Assembly (NCBI GenBank): GCA_015075185.1 | Contig: JABTUW010000002.1 | Coordinates: 186,001 to 250,000 of the forward strand | Direction of reading: 5' to 3' | From: Anaerolineales bacterium | GTDB taxonomy: Bacteria > Chloroflexota > Anaerolineae > 4572-78 > J111 | DNA: 64,000 bases | Position numbers and translations under genes: made by a program | Notes under the pieces: generated by a model | What the model was told of the DNA's origin: nothing | What the model saw: the letters and a program-made list of their open reading frames with translations, nothing else | Databases searched by the model: none | Part shown: in pieces, positions 31,741-39,292 of the stretch | Numbering within the stretch: the first letter of the stretch is position 1 | Layout: the number at the start of each line of letters is the position of its first letter

Positions 31741-32805
31741 TTATGCTAAACCCACATCTCCTTGCAGGCCGACAAAATAGGCGCTTTCCGAGGTCAAGAG
31801 GGTCTCAAGGCGCGGGTTTGCCTTTAGATATTCATTTCTTTCAGCTTTTAGTTGGAATAACCCCAATTTGCTGAGATGGCTATCCACATGGGGATTAAAG
31901 TGCGGAAACGAGACCAGATCAATCCCATGAGTTTGGGCATACCGGCGGCTGGCTTTAATCAATAAGGCCACCTGCCCGCTTTCGGCCGGGTCAAGCCACA
32001 AATCAAGGCATTCCAATATTTTCAGGGTGTGCCTTTTACTCGATTTGAGGCCAAAAATAGCATAGCCAACCAACTGTTCACTTTTATAACAGCCAAAGAC
32101 TACTTTCTTGAGAGCCTGATTTTTGAAACAATGCCAGTTTATAATTTCGGCGGTACGGAGGTTGGTGGTGGGATATAAATCTTTGGTCCTTAGCCACAGT
32201 TGATCAAATGAAGCATCTGCTTCCGTAATTTGTTTGACCCTGATCGCCCCCGTTTCCGCCAACTTTCTTAAGCGCATTCCTTGAATAAGATTTACCGCAG
32301 GCGCTAAAATCTTGGCCAGCAGTTGATTCCCCCACTTAGAGCGGATAACATTTTCAAAATTGATAATAACTAAACTTTGGCGGCTTTCAATCAGGCCGGG
32401 AATGAACTGGAACTTTAGGGCTTTGAGAATCTGGACCACTTCCTTATTGGGGGTGGTGTTGAATAAGATGGACTGCCTGGCGGCGCTCAACAGCCTGGAA
32501 AGCAGGTTCATACTTTGGTGGCGGGCCTCTGGTAAAACTCGCCAGGTGGTCGAGTTGAAGACCGTCATCGTTTGGCCGCCAAGTTGAAAGCAGGTTGGGA
32601 TGCTGCCCAGAAACCCGACAATTCTTCCCTCTTCGCACAAAAGCCAGCCCCTTTCCAGATCATTGGAAAAGGCGGGGTTGTCCTCCCACCAGAAACGGAA
32701 ATTATTCAGCCAAAAGGCCTGGCTCTCGCTTTCAGGGTAAAAACCGGCCAAAAATGAGGCCAATTCGTGATAATCGGATGGCGTAACCGTGAGGAGTTCA
32801 GCCAT
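31741..32805 (-). CDS. GNAT-fold acyltransferase-like protein
   Basis: 354 aa from ATG 32805; an upstream in-frame start would overlap the VOC gene by more than 100 nt. The order of elements (TPSDYHELASFLAGFYP, GWLLCEEGRIVGFLGSIPTCF, then LVGYAIFGLKS in a second half) suggests two GNAT-like lobes, as in FemAB- or BioF2-type N-acyltransferases. The acetyl-CoA pyrophosphate loop is not clear, so the donor may be an acyl-ACP rather than acyl-CoA. It overlaps the VOC gene by 8 nt and ends the ACP-FkbH-VOC module of the polysaccharide locus; transfer of the ACP-bound acyl group to an amino sugar is a reasonable guess. Confidence 0.6.
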   Translation of the reverse strand: MAELLTVTPSDYHELASFLAGFYPESESQAFWLNNFRFWWEDNPAFSNDLERGWLLCEEGRIVGFLGSIPTCFQLGGQTMTVFNSTTWRVLPEARHQSMNLLSRLLSAARQSILFNTTPNKEVVQILKALKFQFIPGLIESRQSLVIINFENVIRSKWGNQLLAKILAPAVNLIQGMRLRKLAETGAIRVKQITEADASFDQLWLRTKDLYPTTNLRTAEIINWHCFKNQALKKVVFGCYKSEQLVGYAIFGLKSSKRHTLKILECLDLWLDPAESGQVALLIKASRRYAQTHGIDLVSFPHFNPHVDSHLSKLGLFQLKAERNEYLKANPRLETLLTSESAYFVGLQGDVGLA

Positions 32806-33208
32806 GCCTTTCCATCTCCACCAGCTCAACCAGGCCGTAAGTGCGGCTAAAAAGCCAGGCGATCCTGCGGCAGCCAAAAGCCACGGCCGGCACCGGCCGG
32901 GCAATGCAGTGAAAGCCGTATTCCCGCCCCGTTTGAATGGCCGCTTCGATATCCGGCACCCGAAAACAGAGATGAACTAACTGCTGTCCTTTTTTCAAAC
33001 TCAAAGCAACCGGCGTCTTCTCGCCCAGCGGTTCAATCAGTTCTACTTTTACACCGCTCATGCGGATAAAGGCAACCGAAACCTTCTGAATGTCATCGCT
33101 AAATACGGCTGCTTTGCCGTCGCCGTTGAGCGTATTTTCAATCGAGTGAACGGCCAGCCCGACATGATCGAACACGGCATCCTCCCCAAACATATTGAGT
33201 TCAAACAT
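32798..33208 (-). CDS. VOC-family protein (methylmalonyl-CoA epimerase-like)
   Basis: 136 aa. FDHVGLAVHSIEN is the first metal-ligand strand (His) and VKVELIEPLGEKTPVA carries the Glu; VHLCFRVPDIEAAI is the second repeat with His. LVELVEMER closes the fold. This is the pattern of methylmalonyl-CoA epimerase and its relatives, which move a proton alpha to an acyl thioester. Next to an ACP and an FkbH-like enzyme, it may epimerise the acyl group carried on the ACP (inference). It lies 14 nt after fkbH on the same strand. Confidence 0.75.
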   Translation of the reverse strand: MFELNMFGEDAVFDHVGLAVHSIENTLNGDGKAAVFSDDIQKVSVAFIRMSGVKVELIEPLGEKTPVALSLKKGQQLVHLCFRVPDIEAAIQTGREYGFHCIARPVPAVAFGCRRIAWLFSRTYGLVELVEMERHG

Positions 33209-33222
33209 ATCATTCTCTCCTT

Positions 33223-34899
33223 TTATTCGCTGAGCGCGATTTGCGGCGGGGTGGGATAACTTCGATCAAGCTGCCAGATAAAAATGTTATCCCCATTTGC
33301 CGCCATGCCCGACTGTTCAAAAAAGCTCAGGCAGGGTTTGTTCTTGGGGGTGGGGATATATCTAGCATAAACTTCGGTCAGGCCCAGCGCCCTGGCATGA
33401 TGGATAACGGTGGCTAACATCATTTCTTCCACCTTGCGACCCATCACCCGGCAGCTCAGCACAAAATCCACGATTCGACCGGCTGTGCCTTCAATCTCAA
33501 GACTGGCAATGCCGGTCAGGCCGGTATCGCCAAACCTGTCTGAAACCCGAAACGTCCACAGCCGATGATTTTCCTGGCCGGCCCAATCGGCCAGTTCTGC
33601 CTCGGTCATGCGCCGGGTGGTCAGGTTCATTTGATTGGTTTTATTCAACAGTTGCGCCGTTCTGGATAGATTAGTTTCATTTAATGCCTCGCGGGTGACC
33701 ACCAAATTTAAGCTCTTCAACCACTCATCCAGCGAACCGACTACATTTTTTAACCCCTGGCGCTGCCGCTCGGAGACATACATGCCTGCCTTGGCCAGGT
33801 CTTCCTGGCTCATGAAAGGCGTATCAAAGCAGCGAAGACTAAGCAGGGCGCTCTTATACAACATTTTGTCTGGCGGCCACTCCGGCACCAGGACTTCGGG
33901 CAAAGCCTCCCGGACCCTGGCCCGTTCAATCGGATTGTCGTCAATAAAAACCACTGATTGCAGCCCCAGATTCAACTCTGAAACCAAATCCACGATGTTT
34001 TGAGCTTTATCCTGCCAGTTAATCTTCCAGCCAGCAAAGTCCTCCAGCCTCAGCGCCATCTCCGGATGGCGCTGGATAGCTTCCAGCGCAATAGTTTCCT
34101 CATTTTTGCTGACAATCCCCAACAAAATGCCGCGCCGGGTGAGCGCCTTCAGAGCAGTTTGAAAATCGGCATACGCTTCGCCCAGATGATCGTGCCCGCC
34201 CAGGCGGATATTTTCCCAGCCAACATCGCCGACAATCCCGCCCCATAAGGTATCGTCAAGGTCGAGGATAATTAACTTCCTGGCCCGGCCGCTGATGCCG
34301 CTCAAGGCCGACTTAATATCCCTGGTTGCTTCGATGAAAACTTCGTTGCTAAAGGGAATCTTAGCCATGTACCACAACTTGGGGTTAAAGGCATTCTTAC
34401 CGGCAGCATTGACCCAGCGCTGGGTATCGAGGACATAAATGTTTGAGACCCGCGCTAAATTTTCGGCCAGCCTGAGATTCATCCGCATTAAGGTTTGGGT
34501 CAGCCCGCCGTTCTTCAAGTCGAGCAGCCCTAAACCGCGCTGGTATGCGGGCAGAACCCAGGTTGGAACAAAAACGGATTTGAGCCGATGACGCATTTCC
34601 AGCAGCAAAGCGCAGTAGGCATCCACCTCCGCCAAGATAGTCTCAATGGCGCTGCCTTGATAGGCCAGCATTGATCTGAAAGACTCGCTCACACTTTCCG
34701 GCTGCGTCCAGACGACGGAAAAATCGGGCTGACTTTGCCAGCATGCCAAATCCGGCTGCATCAGCACCGGCATCACTTGCCCAAAGGGCGCAACGGCAGC
34801 CTCGACTGGCGGGGCCTCACCCTCATTGTGCAGGAACCCGGCTAAATTACTGATATTAAAATCCGAGATAAGCAAGCCCTTATATGTGAGTCTGTCCAT
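33223..34899 (-). CDS. FkbH-like HAD-IIIC protein (acyl-ACP loading)
   Basis: A 558-aa protein. Residues 1-200 are an SGNH-like N-terminal domain, residues 205-350 the HAD domain with LIILDLDDTLWGG (Asp213, Asp215) and VFIDDNP, and the C-terminus is a GNAT-like domain (RVSDRFGDTGLTGIASL, AGRIVDFVLSCRVMGRKVEEMML). FkbH proteins of the FK506/tautomycin type convert 1,3-bisphosphoglycerate to a glyceryl thioester on an ACP. The ACP gene overlaps this one by 20 nt, so the pair should make a glyceryl- or related acyl-ACP. In a polysaccharide locus that unit would decorate the glycan or a nucleotide sugar. Confidence 0.85.
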   Translation of the reverse strand: MDRLTYKGLLISDFNISNLAGFLHNEGEAPPVEAAVAPFGQVMPVLMQPDLACWQSQPDFSVVWTQPESVSESFRSMLAYQGSAIETILAEVDAYCALLLEMRHRLKSVFVPTWVLPAYQRGLGLLDLKNGGLTQTLMRMNLRLAENLARVSNIYVLDTQRWVNAAGKNAFNPKLWYMAKIPFSNEVFIEATRDIKSALSGISGRARKLIILDLDDTLWGGIVGDVGWENIRLGGHDHLGEAYADFQTALKALTRRGILLGIVSKNEETIALEAIQRHPEMALRLEDFAGWKINWQDKAQNIVDLVSELNLGLQSVVFIDDNPIERARVREALPEVLVPEWPPDKMLYKSALLSLRCFDTPFMSQEDLAKAGMYVSERQRQGLKNVVGSLDEWLKSLNLVVTREALNETNLSRTAQLLNKTNQMNLTTRRMTEAELADWAGQENHRLWTFRVSDRFGDTGLTGIASLEIEGTAGRIVDFVLSCRVMGRKVEEMMLATVIHHARALGLTEVYARYIPTPKNKPCLSFFEQSGMAANGDNIFIWQLDRSYPTPPQIALSE

Positions 34900-35203
34900 T
34901 GGCTTCCTGCTCTAACAACAAAGAGAGGTGATTAACCAATTTACCCACACTGGTAAAAGGGCTGTGTTCTTCGGGTAAGGCCATGCTGTCTGCCAGGGTG
35001 ATGGCGGCCCCGTCAAATTTTTCTTCAATTTTCTGCTCTGTGGCGACAATAAAATTGACCAGCCCCAACGAGTCCAACCGGCCTGATTTACCAAACAGGG
35101 GCGTATCAGCAGATTTTTCAAGGCGCTGCTCTGCGGGCAAGAGTTGATTGAGTTCGTCAATAACCTCAAAAACTGTTTGGGTGATTCTTTCTTGGTTTGT
35201 CAT
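34880..35203 (-). CDS. Acyl carrier protein
   Basis: 107 aa from ATG 35203, which AGGAG precedes by 6 nt; an ATG 24 nt earlier lies on the other side of that ribosome site. GKSGRLDSLGLVNFI gives the DSLGLV phosphopantetheine motif with Ser45. It is longer than fatty-acid ACPs (about 80 aa) and less acidic, as in dedicated ACPs next to FkbH-like enzymes. It provides the carrier for the glyceryl or other acyl group made by FkbH and handled by the VOC and GNAT-like proteins. Confidence 0.82.
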   Translation of the reverse strand: MTNQERITQTVFEVIDELNQLLPAEQRLEKSADTPLFGKSGRLDSLGLVNFIVATEQKIEEKFDGAAITLADSMALPEEHSPFTSVGKLVNHLSLLLEQEANGQTHI

Positions 35204-35255
35204 TTTTTCTCCTGATAGATTTGTCATTAGAGTAACCAGCCAACAAGTAATTTAA

Positions 35256-36458
35256 TTAACTACCCTCTGGTCTTGTCCCTTCACGGCGCTGTGCTCGCTG
35301 CCACAGCGTAGTTTGACCTCCGGTCACGCTCCGATACAGGCCGATAAGCGCGGCCAGGTTACTGTTGACCAAAAAAGCGGGTAAGTAAAGCAGTTTAGCC
35401 AGCCGGCCCTGGCGTTTGCTCTTCTGGCCCAGCCAAGCCAGCCCGTAAAAAAGTAATTGTCCCAGCAGCATGATCCGGTTAAAAGGTGGACCCAGACGGA
35501 GCAGCACCCGCTTTCCTGACTGCGGCGGCCGCAGGACTGTCGCCAGATTGCTGAGCAAAGCGCCGATCATCGCCAGTGGCACCAATGGGCGCAGAAATTT
35601 GTGCGATACTACCTGCCAAACCAACAGCGGCTGGCGTAAGGGCAGCAAGCGCGGAGCCAACGCCATAGCCTGGTACCGCCCCGCTACAATTCGCGCCCGC
35701 CGGGTCATCTCGTCTCCCGCCGAAAGCGAGACGCGCTCCCACGAGCGCGCCTGGGGCGTGTAGATAACCCGATGGCCCCGCTGAATCAGGCGGAGGGCCA
35801 GATAAAAATCGTCATTAATGATATTGTCCGGCGGTTGTTCAAAAAGATCGCGCCGGATAGCTAAGACTTCGCCGGCAACTCCGGTGCAGCAGCCCAGCCG
35901 GGTTTCTTGCTCTTTGATGAAAGACTCGTAGCGCCAGTAGAGTCCCTCCGACTCCCCCAGAGCGCCATCGCCACGCATGATTGACTTGGCCCCGGTTACA
36001 GCCCCAACCGTCATGTCGGCAAAAGGCGTGACCAGCTCGCGCAGGGTGTGGGCTTCATACATATTGTTGGCATCGGAGAAGACCACAATCTCGCCGCGGG
36101 CCTGAGCCATGGCCCGGTTAATGGCAGCCATCTTGCCCCTGCGAGGCGGACTGTAGCTCAACTCCACCCCGTTTTCGACATAGCCCTGCACAATTTCAGG
36201 AGTCCGGTCGTTAGACCCATCGGCAGCCACCAGGATTTGGAGCCGTTCGCGCGGGTAATCGAGGGCTAAGCAGTTATCCAGTTTCTCGGCAATAACAGCC
36301 TGCTCGTTATGAGCCGCAATCAACAAGGTAACCGCTGGCGTAGCGGGCTGGTAACGCCGTGGCTTGGACCTGAGCTGGGCGAGTAAGATCAACAGCAGGG
36401 GATAACCCAAGTAAGTGTAGACAATGTTGCCGATACATAACCAAAAGAATTTACCCAT
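35256..36458 (-). CDS. Membrane glycosyltransferase family 2
   Basis: A 400-aa protein with one N-terminal membrane segment (GNIVYTYLGYPLLLILLAQL) and three at the C-terminus. GT2 motifs: VTLLIAAHNEQAVIAEKL, LVAADGSNDRT (first Asp), VVFSDANNMYE (DxD-like metal site), TGVAGEVLAIRRDLF and a QRGHRV/RSWERV region replacing QxxRW. A processive or single-sugar enzyme cannot be told apart. It lacks a PilZ domain, so it is not a BcsA. It sits in the middle of the polysaccharide operon, 52 nt upstream of the ACP gene. Confidence 0.85.
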   Translation of the reverse strand: MGKFFWLCIGNIVYTYLGYPLLLILLAQLRSKPRRYQPATPAVTLLIAAHNEQAVIAEKLDNCLALDYPRERLQILVAADGSNDRTPEIVQGYVENGVELSYSPPRRGKMAAINRAMAQARGEIVVFSDANNMYEAHTLRELVTPFADMTVGAVTGAKSIMRGDGALGESEGLYWRYESFIKEQETRLGCCTGVAGEVLAIRRDLFEQPPDNIINDDFYLALRLIQRGHRVIYTPQARSWERVSLSAGDEMTRRARIVAGRYQAMALAPRLLPLRQPLLVWQVVSHKFLRPLVPLAMIGALLSNLATVLRPPQSGKRVLLRLGPPFNRIMLLGQLLFYGLAWLGQKSKRQGRLAKLLYLPAFLVNSNLAALIGLYRSVTGGQTTLWQRAQRREGTRPEGS

Positions 36459-36490
36459 TACCTCTTACACTCCACATGTCATTTAGCCGG

Positions 36491-36688
36491 TTAACCGATA
36501 AATGGGACGCCCGCCGCTCTGCCGGCCCAGATAAGTAACCTGTCAGCAGCCTGCTCCAGACGGGCCAGCCAGTTGGGATCAAAGCGTCGGCGGGTTAATC
36601 GGATCAATTTGCGCAGGCTGGTTTTGGGGTAAAGCAGGGCATTATCCAATCTATTTGTATGGGTGATTAATTTTGTAATTGAGGCCAA
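36491..36688 (-). other. Weak 65-codon ORF in a 268-nt gap
   Basis: This frame needs a TTG start without a ribosome site and encodes an Arg/Leu-rich helical peptide (LIRLTRRRFDPNWLARLEQAADRLL). It could be the tail of a lost glycosyltransferase or methyltransferase, or chance. It is the only candidate between the GT2 and GT4 genes (36459-36726). Confidence 0.2.
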
Positions 36689-36726
36689 AATCCAACCATA
36701 CCTTTCCTTCTACCTACTTTCAACTT

Positions 36727-37857
36727 CTAACTGTAGATCGCTAAAGTCCTGTTCAACATTTCAGCCGGGTTGAGGCGCTGTTGTAGATAAGCAAAAGCAA
36801 TCTGTCCCATACGCCCGGCTGCCTCCGGGTGGTCCATGAGCCAGCCCAGCCCTTGGGCCAGAGCGGCCGGATCGGCTGGCGGCACCAAAAAGGCAGTATG
36901 GCCGTGAGTCAAAAGTTGGGCCATACCCCCTACCTGGGTCACCAGCAGCGGCAGGCGCTGCGCACAAGCTTCCAGCAGCGCAAAAGGCAGACCTTCTGAG
37001 AGCGAAGGCAAACAGAAAGCATCGCTGGCGCTTAACAGGGCGGGAATATCATCCCGAAAACCGGCAAAATGAACCCGTTCCTGCAATTGAGCCTGGCGAG
37101 TCTGAGCTTCCAGGTCGGCCCGTGTCCGGCCGTCGCCGACGATGAGGCAGCGCAGGTGAGGTCGTGCGGGTGCAAGCTGGCGGAGAGCCTCTAACAAAAA
37201 AATGTGCCCCTTGACCGGCTCAAGCCGGGCGACCACAATCACCACATACACCTCTTTACCCCAACCCAACGCTCGCAAGAGCGGATGCTCTTCTCGCGCT
37301 GCAGGGAGCGGGGTCAGGGAGAGACTGTTATGAATCAGGGCAATCCTTTCTGAATGAATCCCCAAACCTTGTAAGTAACTCTGGACAGCTTCAGAAACAG
37401 CCACAAACTGCGCCCCCCAGTGAGCATTGAGCCGTAACACCTGCTCATACAGCCGCCCCTTGAGCGAGCCGGTATGTTCCAATTTATAGGCGCTGTGTAC
37501 GGTAGATATTTTTTTGGGTACGCCGGCCACCATCGCCGCCAAGTGTCCCCAGAATTGGGATTGAACATTATGCGCATCCACCACCCGATAACCTGCCTGC
37601 CGGATAGCGCGGGCCAGGAAGAACAAAAGGCGGCCATCACCCCGGCCAAAAGGCACAGGCAATGAAACCAGGCGGTTGGCCTCCAGTCGTTGGTGCAGCG
37701 GCGACCCGGCCAGAGTAGCCACGGCATAGGGGTATCGCCCGTGCAGTGATTTAGCAGTATCAAGTACCCGCACTTCTGCGCCACCAAAGGCTTTGGCCAG
37801 GTCAATCAGGAGGATGGGTTGGGTTTGTTCTACTGTTTGGGTCACTCTTTTCTCCAA
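36727..37857 (-). CDS. Glycosyltransferase family 4
   Basis: 376 aa with the GT-B fold. The N-terminal domain starts LLIDLAKAFGGAEVRVLDTAKSL, with the Gly-Gly loop that binds the donor phosphate. The C-terminal domain has VVARLEPVKGHIFLLEAL, FAGFRDDIPALLSASDAFCLPSLSEGLPFALLEACAQRLPLLVTQVGG with the two Glu of the EX7E motif, and HTAFLVPPADP. It is a cytoplasmic retaining transferase adding one sugar to the lipid-linked repeat unit. One of three GT4 enzymes in the locus. Confidence 0.9.
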   Translation of the reverse strand: MEKRVTQTVEQTQPILLIDLAKAFGGAEVRVLDTAKSLHGRYPYAVATLAGSPLHQRLEANRLVSLPVPFGRGDGRLLFFLARAIRQAGYRVVDAHNVQSQFWGHLAAMVAGVPKKISTVHSAYKLEHTGSLKGRLYEQVLRLNAHWGAQFVAVSEAVQSYLQGLGIHSERIALIHNSLSLTPLPAAREEHPLLRALGWGKEVYVVIVVARLEPVKGHIFLLEALRQLAPARPHLRCLIVGDGRTRADLEAQTRQAQLQERVHFAGFRDDIPALLSASDAFCLPSLSEGLPFALLEACAQRLPLLVTQVGGMAQLLTHGHTAFLVPPADPAALAQGLGWLMDHPEAAGRMGQIAFAYLQQRLNPAEMLNRTLAIYS

Positions 37858-37887
37858 GAAGTGTGCCGTATCTGAGCCATCACTTTT

Positions 37888-39276
37888 TTAGAACCGCGTT
37901 AGTGCTGCAATTTCTTGGCGGGTTAACTGCCAATGCTCTCCATTGGGAAGCCAATCCCGTGGCAGAGTCAGATTAAATTCGTCTGTTCTATTAGAAGCCT
38001 GGGCTAGCCAACAGAATTGAGCGCTTGCCCCGAGCAGTTGGACAGGTACAGAAATCAGGACGCTTTGCCGGTCAACCTGGCTGTCTAACTGGGTGGCCTG
38101 GTTCCAGAGCCAATCATGTTGCTCCATATTCCAAGCGACGACGCTGGCCCGGCCTGTCTCATGGTTATATCTCACTCGATACTCCGCCCCCCGAAATTTA
38201 ACCTGTTCCCCTGTCTCGCCATAGCAGTCACGATCAATGAAAAGGGTGTATTGCAGCGGCTGGCCGACCGGACCAATTGCGCCAGCAGTATTGAAAACAA
38301 TATCGAACGTAGCGCCATTTGCTTGAAAGGCCACACTCGTTAAATCATAATCGGGCAAAGGGACATCACCCCTTGCGTCAGCTACAGCTTGTTGGGGACT
38401 ATTTAGCTGCACCACCAGGTCGCCGGAGATAAGTTCCTCCTGGGCAGGGATCACCAGCCCGGCATCGCGGCTTGAATTCTTCCAGCTTGCCTGAGCGCGG
38501 GTGGTGATGGCCGGCCGGGTGGGGTTGGTAACAGAAACTTTAAAGAGGAGCGGCTCCACTTCGGTCTGGCGGGCTAACTCCAGGATGAAAAAGGAGGCTT
38601 CTTGACCATCAAAACTGGCGGTGAAAGGAGGCGCGGCCTCAGCCGATACAAAAGCCGTTCCTTCCGGGAGCGGCACGGTTATTTTTAAGTCCCACATGCG
38701 GGGCCGCCCGACGGCTCGCGGATAGAGAGCGTAAGTGATCACCCCATCGGCCAGAGTAGCTTGCATGCCCAATTCCAAACGGGGATTGGGGACCGGCTTC
38801 CAGTTTAAGACAGGCCGGGTGGTGTCATAAGAAACTACTTCAGTTAAGTAGCCACCAGGATGGTCTCCCTGCCAGTTAACTTGAGCCTGCGTGGTGAAAA
38901 CGGTCAACGTTGGATCGGTTACCTGGACGGTGAAGAATGCATTCTCTATATAGCGGTCGTAAACGGCAGTGGAGAACGTAACGCTTTGCCTATCACTGCT
39001 CACGTTAATCCCCGCTGGCGCATTGCCTTCCAGGAAGCGAGTCCCCTCCGGTAGAGGAATCGTGATGGTCAAGTTAGCCAGGGGCCACTCAACCCGGCTG
39101 TACAAGTTTACTTTATAAGTCATTTTGCCGGCAGCATACTCCGGAATTAAGTCAAACCAGAAGGGGGGCCAGGGTTCCTGGGCCAAAACGCGCCCTTGCG
39201 GGGAAGCAAGGATGATCAACAAGGCCAGAGTGCTCACCAGCAGTTTTAACTTGAATAGATGGTTAGTTGTAAACAT
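37888..39276 (-). CDS. Secreted beta-sandwich repeat protein of the polysaccharide locus
   Basis: 462 aa from ATG 39276 (GAGGA upstream). The signal peptide is FKLKLLVSTLALLIILASPQGRVLAQ. It then shows two or three DUF11-like Ig domains with the phrase TITIPLPEGTRFLEG / KITVPLPEGTAFVSAEAAPPF and a C-terminal domain with DYDLTSVAFQANGATFDIVFN and LFIDRDCYGETGEQ, which may bind Ca. No catalytic signature. The next gene upstream encodes a close relative with the same two domain types. They are probably surface or secreted proteins that bind the exported glycan, but the function is not known. Earlier in-frame starts give residues without signal character and were not used. Confidence 0.65.
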   Translation of the reverse strand: MFTTNHLFKLKLLVSTLALLIILASPQGRVLAQEPWPPFWFDLIPEYAAGKMTYKVNLYSRVEWPLANLTITIPLPEGTRFLEGNAPAGINVSSDRQSVTFSTAVYDRYIENAFFTVQVTDPTLTVFTTQAQVNWQGDHPGGYLTEVVSYDTTRPVLNWKPVPNPRLELGMQATLADGVITYALYPRAVGRPRMWDLKITVPLPEGTAFVSAEAAPPFTASFDGQEASFFILELARQTEVEPLLFKVSVTNPTRPAITTRAQASWKNSSRDAGLVIPAQEELISGDLVVQLNSPQQAVADARGDVPLPDYDLTSVAFQANGATFDIVFNTAGAIGPVGQPLQYTLFIDRDCYGETGEQVKFRGAEYRVRYNHETGRASVVAWNMEQHDWLWNQATQLDSQVDRQSVLISVPVQLLGASAQFCWLAQASNRTDEFNLTLPRDWLPNGEHWQLTRQEIAALTRF

Positions 39277-39292
39277 TTGTCTATAATCCTCA

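Noticed and set aside
36491..36688. Real small gene between the two glycosyltransferases
   Set aside because: TTG start without ribosome site and no recognisable family; listed only as a weak ORF.
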